This document shows, piece after piece, positions 35,257 through 43,829 of a stretch of DNA of 64,000 nucleotides; position 1 is the first letter of the stretch, and the number at the start of each line of letters is the position of its first letter. The stretch lies in NCBI RefSeq assembly GCF_000317105.1, contig NC_019693.1, forward strand, positions 1,178,001 through 1,242,000, in the 5' to 3' direction. The notes beneath the pieces are model-generated. The model was not told the DNA's origin, searched no databases, and saw only the letters and a program-made list of their open reading frames with translations. The position numbers and the translations under genes were made by a program. The DNA comes from Oscillatoria acuminata PCC 6304 (GTDB taxonomy: Bacteria > Cyanobacteriota > Cyanobacteriia > Cyanobacteriales > Laspinemataceae).

Positions 35257-35601
35257 GGCGATTCTCGGCGGTGATGCCCCTCAGTAGATTGAACCAGTCC
35301 CTCCGCGTAGCCTCTCCTTGATTAAGCCTCCCCTTCGGGAACAGGAGAATCCAGCGCAGAAATCTGACTTTGGTTTATTCTATCCACATTCCGCATTTAG
35401 GTTAATATTTATCATTTTTTGTCATTTGTCATTTGTCATTTGTTAAGGGACCAGTAACCAAGGACCAAGGACCAATGACCAATGACCAACGACCCTAGAC
35501 ATAGCGCAAAATTTAAAATTTAACAACCTTTGACCACTAAATCTAAGATGGCGTATAGTCTTGATCTACAGCTATATGCGGATACGAGAAGAGATTGACT
35601 T
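35257..35601. other. Divergent region with heptamer tandem repeats
   Basis: This region between potA and nrdJ includes the repeats at 35413-35497 and probably both promoters. No gene is seen. Confidence 0.45.
35413..35497. repeat. Heptanucleotide tandem repeats
   Basis: Runs of CATTTGT (three units) followed by ACCAAGG/ACCAATG units. They resemble the short tandem heptanucleotide repeats known in cyanobacteria. Related runs occur at 47767-47838, 48132-48172 and in the leaders of the second and third tpsA genes. Confidence 0.75.
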
Positions 35602-38600
35602 ATGGTTCGAGAATTGGAACGCACGCGCCACCACAGCGATTTTCCCGAAACCGCACCGGCAGCGAATCCGGTGTTTTTTAGGACTTACAGCCGCCGCCAG
35701 AATGATGGGCGCGAAACTTGGGATCAAGTCTGCGATCGCACCATTGCTGGATTAGAGAAACTCGGTAATCTCAACTCCGACGAGGTGGCACTCCTCACCC
35801 AGATGCAGAAACAACTCAAAACCCTCTCCTCGGGGCGCTGGTTGTGGGTGGGTGGGACCGACTGGATAGAACGCCCGGAAAATTTTTCTGGGGCCTATAA
35901 CTGTTCCTCAACAAATATCCACGATTGGCGAGCCTTTGGATTATTAATGGGCCTTGCCATGATGGGATGTGGCACCGGCGCAGTCCTCGAACCTCAATAT
36001 ATCAATCAGTTGCCCCCCATTCGCAACCGACTCCAGATCACCTTGCAAGGTGAAATTGGCATGACCCCGAGCGATCGGCGTCGTCAAGAAACTGAGGTGA
36101 CTTACGATGGCAGCCGGGTCCTCATGAATGTGGGAGACTCCCGGATTGGTTGGGTGCAATCCTATCAAACCCTCCTAGAACTCTCTACAGATGAGCGCTT
36201 TAATTCAACTGTTGAAGTTGTCGTGGATCTGTGCGATATTCGTCCAGCAGGAGAACCGCTCAAAGGGTTTGGAGGGGTTGCTAATCCAGTTAAATTAACT
36301 GACCTTTATCAGCGAGTTGCCTTAATTTTAAATAAGGCAAATGGACGCCAATTAAATTCAGTCGAATGCTGCTTATTGATTGATGAAGCGGCTAGTACAA
36401 TAGTGGCAGGAAATATCAGAAGATCTGCCGGGATGCGCCAAGGCGCAAGCGATGATGAATTGTTTGCTAATGCCAAAATGAATTTATGGCAACAAGATGA
36501 GGCTGGAAACTGGCGCATCGACCCGGAAAGAGATGCACTCAGAATGTCCAATCACACCCGGGTTTTTCACCATAAACCGACCCTGAATCAATGTATTGAT
36601 GCGGTGCGTCAACAATACTATTCTGGAGAAGGAGCCATTCAATGGGCTGGTGAAGCCGTTGCCCGAGCCAGTTGCGATTTAATGCCCGATCGCGAGTCTA
36701 AACGGGATTTTCTGAAAGCCTATAACGAGGGCAAAGGGATGGAATGGATAGGCGATCGCTATCCAGAAATTTCTCAACCCGAGTTAGAGCATCGGTTGTC
36801 CCGCGTTGGATTAAACCCTTGTCATTCCGGAGATACATTAGTGTCTACTAATCGCGGATTAGTGCCGATCCAAGAATTAGTGAATACTCCTTTTCAAGCC
36901 TTAGTAGATTTAAGGTCGGTGGGGCTAAGTGGCGTCAAATTGACTGATGCGATCGCATTTTCTACTGGAGTTCAAACCACCTATCGGGTCACCCTGGCAA
37001 ATGGGATGGAAATGCGATGTACTGCTGAACACCAGCATCTAACTAATCAAGGTTGGGTTGCAACAAAAGATTTGAAGTTAGATCATGCCATTTTAACCCA
37101 AAAAGGAGAAGGTAGCTTTGGAAAGGCTACTATGACCGTCGAACAAGCTCAAATGCTTGGTTGGTTGTATGGTGATGGCTCGATTTATAAACAAGCGCGA
37201 GGATTAGAAGCGGTATTCTACATGAATCCGCAGGAATATCCAACGGTGTTCCCAGTTATGTCAGAAGCAGTCGAGTCGTTGACTGGCTACAATCACCAGC
37301 CCAGTTTGGTCAAAGGTCTCTATACTTTTCACAGTGGTTCCCCTTTAATGAGTGGGTTCTTGGAACAGTTAGGGATTGAATCGAAAGAGTTTTTACCCAC
37401 AGGATTCTTTACCCAATCTAAAGACGTAATTGTTGGGTTTCTTCAAGGATTATTTTCAGCCGATGCTTGTGTCAGTGTCAAAGCGCGACATATAGAACTT
37501 CGTAATCGCTCAAAACATCTCCTACAAGCAGTCCAGCTACTTTTACTTAACCTGGGTATCAAGTCCAGTGTAAAAATCAAGGAGAAACCCGGAGGTAAAG
37601 GTGTACCCTACACCCTAAAAGATGGCACAGAAAAAGTTAGCAATAATCGGGGAAGTTGGCGGCTGATAATTTACTCAGGCGAAGGCATGAGAAAATTCCG
37701 GGAAACCATCGGCTTTACACTGGTTCCTGCCAAACAACAAAAATTAGAGCATTTAGCTGACAAAAAGCTCTCAAGAACTTACAGCGAAACCGTCGTGAGT
37801 TCTTGGTACAGTGCAAAAGTAACCGGGATAGAAGAATTCGGAGAAGAACCCGTCTACGATCTCCATGTTCCCTTGACACATTCTTTCATTGCTAATGGGT
37901 GCATAACCCATAACTGTGGTGAAATTATTGGTGCAGATTTTCATTGCGTTTCTGGCGATACGATGCTGGTGACGCGAGATGGAATGCACTCGATTCGATC
38001 GCTCGTCGGTCAGTCGGTGGAAATTTGGAATGGTCAGCGGTGGAGTCGTGTCACTCCGATGTTGACGGGGCGCGATCGCCAGCTTTATCGCGTTTCCTTT
38101 GCCGACGGTACCTGGTTAGATGTCACCGAAAAACACCGTTTCTTCGTCAGCGATCGCTTCGGTAAAACCTATCTGGAAATGACCACGGCCCAACTGCAAG
38201 AGCATCTTTCCACCCACAAATATGCCCTGCACACTGAGCCATTCCAGATTGATTATCAAGATGGCAAATTTGTAGACCCCTTGTGGGCTTACACCCTCGG
38301 ACAATTGGTGGGGGATGGCTCCTTATGCCAATCTAATGGCAAGCCTCAACTCCAACTGCGCTTATATGGAGCCAAAACCTATCCGGAATTGGCCCTTGCC
38401 GGTCGGACTTCAGGGAAATTGCGTTACTACGCAGAAAATCCCGAAACCCCCTGCTTGCTTTATACGGGTTTCCAAGGTCAATTCGACTACGAACAAGTCC
38501 GTGATTTAAAAGCCAATGCCACAGCCCTGGAACCCCTGGCAAGCTGGAATCGGGAAGGGATTTTACACTTCATTGCGGGCTTAATTGATGCCGATGGTTC

Positions 38601-39999
38601 CGCTACCTCCAGCGGTGGCGTTCGATTGTACTTGTCCGATTATAATCGCGCCTATCGGGTCTATCTGTTATTGCTCAAATGCGGAATTCGCTCCTCGATT
38701 AACTTGCAATCCCGAGCCGGTGAAAGCACCAATTTGGGCATTCGCAGCAAGGATTTGTGGTATCTGCAAATTACCGATTGTGCGGCAATTCCTTGTCAGC
38801 GTGTTAATACCTCTAAGGGTCATCACCCCACCAATAAAGGTAAATGGCAAGTGATTCGGGAGATTTTACCCATTCAGGGTCGCCAGGATACCTTCTGCTT
38901 TAACGAACCCGAATTCCATAAAGGTGTGTTCGGCGGAACCCTCACCGGGCAGTGCAATTTAGCTGAGATTCATCTGAATCAAATTGACCCCGAAAACGAT
39001 CGCGAACAAGAAGATGCTTTTGCTGCGGGTGCTTTATCTGTGGCAACCTTGCTCAATCATAAATTCGTTGAACCCCGCTATCAATACAGCCGGGAAATTG
39101 ACCCGATTGTTGGAGTTTCCTTTACCGGATTGTTTGATTTCTTTGTTCATGCCTTTGGGGTGGATTGGTTGCGCTGGTGGGTTGAAGGTCGTCCAGCAAC
39201 CCCGGAAGGAATCGAATTTAAGCGTCAAGAAGAAGCCTATTTGACGCGCTGGCGTGACATTGTTCATGAGAAAGTGTGGGATTATTGCGATCGCCACGGA
39301 TTGCGCCGTCCCAATCGTTGCACAACTGTTCAGCCTTCAGGGACCAAATCTTTACTCACTGGTGCATCTCCCGGTTGGCATCCGCCTAAAGCCCAGCGGT
39401 TTATTCGCCGAATTACTTTCGGTAAAAATGACCCGGTTGCCTTGGCTTGTATCGACTATGGTTACAATGTAATCCCCTCCCAATCGGATAAAGATGAAAA
39501 CGGAAATCTCCTAAATGATCCGTTTGACCCGCGCTGTTCTGAATGGTTAGTGGAAATTCCCATTGCCGTCAGTTGGGCCGATTTACCTGGTGCTGATGAA
39601 ATTGATATCAGTCAATTTAGTGCGATGGCTCAAATGGACTTCTACATGAATGTTCAAAGTCACTATGTCACCCATAACACCTCGGCAACGGTGGAAGTTC
39701 GGGAGTCAGAAATTGAAGCCCTAGGTAGTCGCATTTATGAGGCCATCCAAAACGATGAAGGCTACATTTCTGCCGCCTTACTCGCTCGATTTGACGATCG
39801 CCAATCCTTCCCTCGTCTCCCCTTTGAACCCATTGATAAAGCGGAGTACGATCGCCTCAGCGCTGAGGTCTTAGTTCGTCGCAAAACCGATGACTTTAAA
39901 AACGCCCTCCAGCGCTACGACCTCGGTGAATTAGCGGAAGCAGGACCCGCCGGTTGCGATTCCGATAAGTGCCTGTTACCGGAAAAAAATCCCTCCTAG
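35602..39999 (+). CDS. nrdJ: B12-dependent ribonucleoside-triphosphate reductase with two inteins
   Basis: The 1465-aa precursor splits into extein 1-406, intein 407-771, a ten-residue extein CGEIIGADFH (772-781), intein 782-1117, and extein 1118-1465. The spliced protein would be about 764 aa, right for monomeric class II reductase (RTPR). Extein marks include FSGAYNCSSTNIHDWRAFGL, CGTGAVLEPQYI, NPCGEIIGADFHCNLAEI (active-site loop, restored by splicing) and TTVQPSGTKSLLTGASPG. The C-terminus has two cysteines (GCDSDKCLL) as redox shuttle. The enzyme reduces ribonucleoside triphosphates using adenosylcobalamin and needs no oxygen. Start ATG at 35602; divergent from potA. Confidence 0.95.
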   Translation: MVRELERTRHHSDFPETAPAANPVFFRTYSRRQNDGRETWDQVCDRTIAGLEKLGNLNSDEVALLTQMQKQLKTLSSGRWLWVGGTDWIERPENFSGAYNCSSTNIHDWRAFGLLMGLAMMGCGTGAVLEPQYINQLPPIRNRLQITLQGEIGMTPSDRRRQETEVTYDGSRVLMNVGDSRIGWVQSYQTLLELSTDERFNSTVEVVVDLCDIRPAGEPLKGFGGVANPVKLTDLYQRVALILNKANGRQLNSVECCLLIDEAASTIVAGNIRRSAGMRQGASDDELFANAKMNLWQQDEAGNWRIDPERDALRMSNHTRVFHHKPTLNQCIDAVRQQYYSGEGAIQWAGEAVARASCDLMPDRESKRDFLKAYNEGKGMEWIGDRYPEISQPELEHRLSRVGLNPCHSGDTLVSTNRGLVPIQELVNTPFQALVDLRSVGLSGVKLTDAIAFSTGVQTTYRVTLANGMEMRCTAEHQHLTNQGWVATKDLKLDHAILTQKGEGSFGKATMTVEQAQMLGWLYGDGSIYKQARGLEAVFYMNPQEYPTVFPVMSEAVESLTGYNHQPSLVKGLYTFHSGSPLMSGFLEQLGIESKEFLPTGFFTQSKDVIVGFLQGLFSADACVSVKARHIELRNRSKHLLQAVQLLLLNLGIKSSVKIKEKPGGKGVPYTLKDGTEKVSNNRGSWRLIIYSGEGMRKFRETIGFTLVPAKQQKLEHLADKKLSRTYSETVVSSWYSAKVTGIEEFGEEPVYDLHVPLTHSFIANGCITHNCGEIIGADFHCVSGDTMLVTRDGMHSIRSLVGQSVEIWNGQRWSRVTPMLTGRDRQLYRVSFADGTWLDVTEKHRFFVSDRFGKTYLEMTTAQLQEHLSTHKYALHTEPFQIDYQDGKFVDPLWAYTLGQLVGDGSLCQSNGKPQLQLRLYGAKTYPELALAGRTSGKLRYYAENPETPCLLYTGFQGQFDYEQVRDLKANATALEPLASWNREGILHFIAGLIDADGSATSSGGVRLYLSDYNRAYRVYLLLLKCGIRSSINLQSRAGESTNLGIRSKDLWYLQITDCAAIPCQRVNTSKGHHPTNKGKWQVIREILPIQGRQDTFCFNEPEFHKGVFGGTLTGQCNLAEIHLNQIDPENDREQEDAFAAGALSVATLLNHKFVEPRYQYSREIDPIVGVSFTGLFDFFVHAFGVDWLRWWVEGRPATPEGIEFKRQEEAYLTRWRDIVHEKVWDYCDRHGLRRPNRCTTVQPSGTKSLLTGASPGWHPPKAQRFIRRITFGKNDPVALACIDYGYNVIPSQSDKDENGNLLNDPFDPRCSEWLVEIPIAVSWADLPGADEIDISQFSAMAQMDFYMNVQSHYVTHNTSATVEVRESEIEALGSRIYEAIQNDEGYISAALLARFDDRQSFPRLPFEPIDKAEYDRLSAEVLVRRKTDDFKNALQRYDLGELAEAGPAGCDSDKCLLPEKNPS
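36820..37914 (+). other. Intein 1 of NrdJ (365 aa)
   Basis: It begins CHSGDTLVSTNRGLVPIQEL (block A, Cys1). MRCTAEHQHLT matches block B with its Thr and His, and the C-terminus is VYDLHVPLTHSFIANGCITHN followed by extein Cys. So it has Cys1, terminal His-Asn and Cys+1, the standard class 1 set. The centre carries a LAGLIDADG-type endonuclease: LGWLYGDGS and LQGLFSADAC, the second with Gly changed to Ala but the metal-binding Asp kept. The site is directly before the CGEI active-site cysteine. Confidence 0.92.
37945..38952 (+). other. Intein 2 of NrdJ (336 aa), Gln-terminated
   Basis: It begins CVSGDTMLVTRDGMHSIRSL and has block B-like LDVTEKHRFFVS. The endonuclease motifs are LGQLVGDGSL and an intact IAGLIDADGS. 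The C-terminal block reads EFHKGVFGGTLTGQ and is followed by extein Cys. The usual penultimate His and terminal Asn are therefore replaced by Gly and Gln. A few natural inteins with terminal Gln are known to splice, so activity is plausible. The site lies between DFH and CNLAEI. Confidence 0.9.
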
Positions 40000-40449
40000 G
40001 GTCTCGGAGTCGGTAAAGCTTAGAAACCGGGTTTCTGGCCGAAAATGATGGCCACTGACCTAAACCCTCGGTTATACCCAATCCAGTTGTAAACAGTCGA
40101 TTTGATTAGCCCGCGCAGGCGGGCTTCGTCCCTGTAGCCCCACCCTTTAGGACTCTGTTGGCGAATCAAGAAAGAGACCTCTCCCCAAACCCCTCCCCTA
40201 CGAGGGGAGGGGCTTTCCGGCTCCCCCTTCCCTCGTAGGGAAGGGGGTTGGGGGGTTAGGTCTCCCGATCGCCAACAGAATCCTTGAGGGTGCGGGGTTT
40301 TATAGACCCAGAGGTGCGGGATGCCGACAGCTACTCCGGTGTTAAACGCGCTAGGATACCAGCAGAAGTAGGCAATTTCCCCCCGGGATAGCAAAATCCG
40401 GGGGGTTATCCTACCTCTGAGAAGCATTGGCCGCCAAAGGAGACATTCC
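40000..40449. other. Repeat-filled intergenic region
   Basis: It contains AGAAACCGGGTTTCT at 40022-40036 and the nested repeat at 40106-40310. No gene is supported; frames here are translations of the repeats. Confidence 0.6.
40106..40310. repeat. Repeat family B interrupted by a second element
   Basis: An inverted family B copy (TTAGCCCGCGCAGGCGGGCT, then CCCCACCCTTTAGG) is interrupted by about 130 bases and resumes as CCTTGAGGGTGCGGGG. The insert is bounded by CTGTTGGCGA (40155-40164) and its complement TCGCCAACAG (40269-40278). It carries the C/G-rich double hairpin also seen at 13973-14075. Confidence 0.8.
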
Positions 40450-40671
40450 ATGTTTTTAGATGAACTGAGTCCAATTTTTAAAGAAATGACTGAACACCCA
40501 GTTGCCTTTTTAGGTGGATTTTTCTCCGGGGTGTTTCAACTCAATCTCTCCGATGACCCGGTGAAAAGTTGGTTGGAACAACAAGGAGCCTCCCCCACGG
40601 GTTCTTCCACGGGGAATAATAATGGCAGTGGTGGTTACAACAATCGTCCTCAATCTATTTCGATTGACTAG
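40450..40671 (+). CDS. Small conserved cyanobacterial protein
   Basis: The 73-aa product begins MFLDELSPIFKEMTEHPVAF, followed by LGGFFSGVFQLNLSDDPVKS and WLEQQ, then a disordered Gly/Asn/Ser tail. I recall this opening as conserved in short proteins of many cyanobacteria, without known function. The middle is hydrophobic (VAFLGGFFSGVFQL) and may associate with membrane. An AAAGGAG-like Shine-Dalgarno is visible upstream (near 40437-40443), and a clear terminator follows, so it is a single-gene transcript. Confidence 0.8.
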   Translation: MFLDELSPIFKEMTEHPVAFLGGFFSGVFQLNLSDDPVKSWLEQQGASPTGSSTGNNNGSGGYNNRPQSISID

Positions 40672-40687
40672 CCGATTTTGTGGGTGG

Positions 40688-40721
40688 GGGACTGCTCACA
40701 TCTGAGACAGTCCCTTTTTTT
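40688..40721 (+). terminator. Rho-independent terminator
   Basis: GGGACTG (40688-40694) pairs with CAGTCCC (40708-40714), followed by seven T residues. Confidence 0.88.
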
Positions 40722-41158
40722 AATTAAAACTGTTTCGCTTGATTCAGGTTATTTTAATGATTTTATAGAGATTATAATTAGCCTTAAATATTAGAGTTTC
40801 CCTTGTAATTTTGCTTTGAAAGAAATTCGACTTTGTTGCGGTTAGAGTGGATACCGACTCGGGAATGACAGTTTTGAGGCTTGTCCCTGGGATGGGTAAT
40901 GATCCAATCGGGAAATTTAATAAAGTTTGTATCGGGGTTAACTGACTTTCAGGCAATTTTATGCTTAAGTCTGACTTTTCCCTACAAAACCGCACAAATG
41001 CTTAAGAAAATATTGCGTTTTCTATAGTTGCCCTCCCGTTAACCCGCCTTGCTGAAAATGCTTCTTCTAAGATGGAAAGGAAAGGGCGACTGGGCAAAAC
41101 CACCCGCTAACCTCTCCAGTCGTCTGAAGTAGAACCACTCCAAAGGAAGACAACAACG
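40722..41158. other. AT-rich upstream region of fbp
   Basis: The region after the terminator is AT-rich and likely holds the fbp promoter. I see no convincing gene; an 83-codon minus-strand frame has no supporting feature. Confidence 0.4.
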
Positions 41159-42229
41159 ATGAAGGATGAAACAACACAAAATCCGATTGAGCAGACTCAA
41201 TCGCTCGATCGCGACTGTACAACCCTATCCAGGCACGTTTTGCAGCAACTCCAGAGCTTTTCTGCAGATGCTCAGGACCTTAGCGCCTTGATGAACCGGA
41301 TTGCTTTAGCGGCAAAACTGGTTTCGCGCCGGTTGAGTCGCGCTGGGTTAGTGGAAGGGGTCCTGGGATTTAGTGGCGACATTAATGTTCAGGGAGAAAG
41401 CGTCAAACGCATGGATGTCTATGCCAATGATGTCTTTATCTCGGTTTTCAAGCAAAGTGGCTTAGTTTGTCGCTTGGCATCGGAGGAAATGGAGAAACCC
41501 TACTACATCCCGGAAAACTGCCCCATTGGTCGTTATACCCTGCTTTATGACCCGATTGATGGTTCTTCTAATATCGACAGCAACCTGACGGTTGGGTCTA
41601 TTTTCTCGATTCGCCAACAAGAAGGCAGTGATGAAAATGAGGAAGCCCTAGATTTGCTGCAAAATGGACGCAAGCAACTGGCTGCTGGGTATATCCTCTA
41701 TGGACCCAGTACCATGTTGGTTTATTCCATTGGCAAGGGGGTTCATTCCTTCACTCTGGATCCCAGTTTGGGAGAGTTTATTCTATCCAATCAGAATATC
41801 AAGATTCCAGAGCATGGAGCGGTTTACAGCGTCAACGAGGGGAACTTCTGGCAGTGGGATGAACCGATCCGCGACTATATCCGTTATGTTCATCGCCATG
41901 AAGGCTATACCGCTCGTTATAGTGGGGCTTTAGTCGGGGATTTTCATCGGATCCTGCATGAAGGGGGGGTGTTCATGTATCCTGGAACCATTAAAAAACC
42001 CGAGGGTAAATTGCGTCTGCTTTACGAAACCGCACCCCTGGCGTTTTTAATTGAGCAAGCGGGGGGATTGGCAAGTACGGGAACGGAGGAAATCTTAGAT
42101 GTGGTGCCGGATCAACTTCATACCCGTACTCCGGTGATTATTGGTAGTAAAGACGATGTGACCCTGGTAAAATCTTTCATTAACGATCGCAAGCATGAGA
42201 AGAACCCGGCGATCGCCACTCATTCATGA
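41159..42229 (+). CDS. fbp: Fructose-1,6-bisphosphatase, class I
   Basis: The 356-aa enzyme has the class I signature [20 protein letters not shown] (metal and phosphate binding; about residues 124-143). [13 protein letters not shown] precedes it, and [20 protein letters not shown] and [20 protein letters not shown] follow. It hydrolyses fructose-1,6-bisphosphate to fructose-6-phosphate in gluconeogenesis and the Calvin cycle. Cyanobacteria usually also have a bifunctional FBP/SBPase. It heads the plus-strand series fbp-tal-zwf-opcA. AAGGAAG lies 13-19 bases before ATG at 41159. Confidence 0.95.
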   Translation: MKDETTQNPIEQTQSLDRDCTTLSRHVLQQLQSFSADAQDLSALMNRIALAAKLVSRRLSRAGLVEGVLGFSGDINVQGESVKRMDVYANDVFISVFKQSGLVCRLASEEMEKPYYIPENCPIGRYTLLYDPIDGSSNIDSNLTVGSIFSIRQQEGSDENEEALDLLQNGRKQLAAGYILYGPSTMLVYSIGKGVHSFTLDPSLGEFILSNQNIKIPEHGAVYSVNEGNFWQWDEPIRDYIRYVHRHEGYTARYSGALVGDFHRILHEGGVFMYPGTIKKPEGKLRLLYETAPLAFLIEQAGGLASTGTEEILDVVPDQLHTRTPVIIGSKDDVTLVKSFINDRKHEKNPAIATHS

Positions 42230-42402
42230 TGATTTGATGACACAGTAGGGCAATCTCCCCTTACCTTTTAGGCCGATTCAAAGATAAGCTAAAACTTAAG
42301 CGTAACCTGAGTGACTTTCATACCACAGACAGTCATCATCCGCTTTGAAAACATTCACAATGATACCCTGTAGTTACCTAGAAACCCAACGAAATAAAAC
42401 TT

Positions 42403-43545
42403 ATGGCAATCAATCCCTTACTTCAAAAAATCGAACAGGAATATGGTCAAAGTATCTGGATGGATAATTTGAACCGTGATCTGATCAAGTCTGGTGAACT
42501 AAAAACACTGATTGAAACACGAGGACTGCGAGGACTGACTTCTAATCCGTCAATTTTTGAAAAAGCCATTGTCGGAAATGCAATTTATGATGCCGATATC
42601 GAAGCCGGTATCAAAGCCAATAAATCCGTCGATGAAATCTATGAATCTTTAGTGTTTGAAGATATTCGCAATGCCTGCGATCATTTTCGGGCCATTTATG
42701 ATGAAACTGAGGGTTTAGATGGCTATGTCAGTATTGAAGTGCCGCCAAACCTCGCTCTGGAATCCGAAAAAACTCTTGTTGAAGCCAAGCGCTACTACAA
42801 GGAAATTGACCGGGAAAATGTGATGATCAAGATTCCCGGGACTCCCGAGGGGTTACAAGCGGTGGAAAAAGTCATTGCTGAGGGAATCAACGTTAATATT
42901 ACGTTGTTATTTTCTGTAGACAGTTATGTAGAAACGGCCTGGGCTTATATTCGCGGATTGGAAGCGCGAGTCAAGGCGGGTGAAGATGTTAGTAAGATTT
43001 CCTCAGTTGCCAGTTTCTTTATCAGCCGAATTGATGTGAAAGTTGATGAGGCGATCGACGAAAAACTCAAGCACACGACTGAGCTACAGAAAAAAGCCCA
43101 ACTAGAGCAGATCAAGGGGAAGGTGGCGATCGCCAATGCCAAGATTGCCTACCAAAAATACAAAGAAATCATCCAGAGCGATCGCTGGCAAGCCCTCGCC
43201 GCCAAAGGAGCCAACCCCCAACGCTTACTCTGGGCCTCCACCAGCAGCAAAAATCCCAACTACAGTGATGTCATCTACGTTGACGAACTGATTGGACCCG
43301 AGACGGTCAACACCCTCCCTCCAGCCACCATCGAAGCCTGTGCCGATCATTGCGATGTCGCCAGCCGCATCGAAACCGATGTCGATGAAGCCTACCAACT
43401 CATCGAGAACCTGCCCGAATTTGGCATCGACTTGGATCAAGTCATGGCTGAACTCTTAGATGAAGGCATTGATAAATTTATTCAACCCTTCGAGTCTCTG
43501 ATGAGTTCCCTGGAAACCAAAGTCAAAAAATTGGCTCCCGCCTAG
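42403..43545 (+). CDS. tal: Transaldolase
   Basis: The 380-aa TIM-barrel enzyme has LRGLTSNPSIFEKAI near the N-terminus and VMIKIPGTPEGLQAVEKVIA with the Schiff-base Lys (about residue 146). INVNITLLFSVDSYVETAWA and PQRLLWASTSSKNPNYSD follow. The length and motifs fit the long bacterial transaldolase group rather than the ~215-aa form. It moves a dihydroxyacetone unit between sugar phosphates in the pentose phosphate pathway. It sits between fbp and zwf with gaps of 173 and 284 bp, so separate promoters are possible. ATG at 42403. Confidence 0.95.
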   Translation: MAINPLLQKIEQEYGQSIWMDNLNRDLIKSGELKTLIETRGLRGLTSNPSIFEKAIVGNAIYDADIEAGIKANKSVDEIYESLVFEDIRNACDHFRAIYDETEGLDGYVSIEVPPNLALESEKTLVEAKRYYKEIDRENVMIKIPGTPEGLQAVEKVIAEGINVNITLLFSVDSYVETAWAYIRGLEARVKAGEDVSKISSVASFFISRIDVKVDEAIDEKLKHTTELQKKAQLEQIKGKVAIANAKIAYQKYKEIIQSDRWQALAAKGANPQRLLWASTSSKNPNYSDVIYVDELIGPETVNTLPPATIEACADHCDVASRIETDVDEAYQLIENLPEFGIDLDQVMAELLDEGIDKFIQPFESLMSSLETKVKKLAPA

Positions 43546-43612
43546 TCGAGATAGGAAAATGGGTAGGGGAGATTTCTAACGTATTCGGGTGATTCTCAAA
43601 CATCCAGAGGAT

Positions 43613-43686
43613 CAGAAACCGGGTTTTCGGCCCTGATGGGTTGCTCTTCAGGCAGAGATGATGCAAAAATAACCCGGTTTCTCACC
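43613..43686. repeat. Inverted pair of the dispersed CCGGGTTT element
   Basis: CAGAAACCGGGTTTT at the left and AACCCGGTTTCTCA at the right face each other across ~45 bases, as at 11074-11139. It lies between tal and zwf. Confidence 0.65.
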
Positions 43687-43829
43687 CTTTTACCGATGCT
43701 CCAATCCCTAGTTTTCTGCCCCTACAAACGATTTCCCGACCTAGAGTAATAGAGAACAGATTGAGGTCCCCATCTCAATCTCAGTTCTCAAGGTCTGTGT
43801 CCTAACCTCTAACTTATGCATCAAACCAG

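Noticed and set aside
36820-38952. Frameshift or chimeric gene in nrdJ
   Set aside because: The long insertions have intein start and end blocks, endonuclease motifs and exact junctions that restore the reductase sequence.
40744-40995. 83-codon minus-strand frame upstream of fbp
   Set aside because: No Shine-Dalgarno, domain or neighbour support; AT-rich intergenic DNA.
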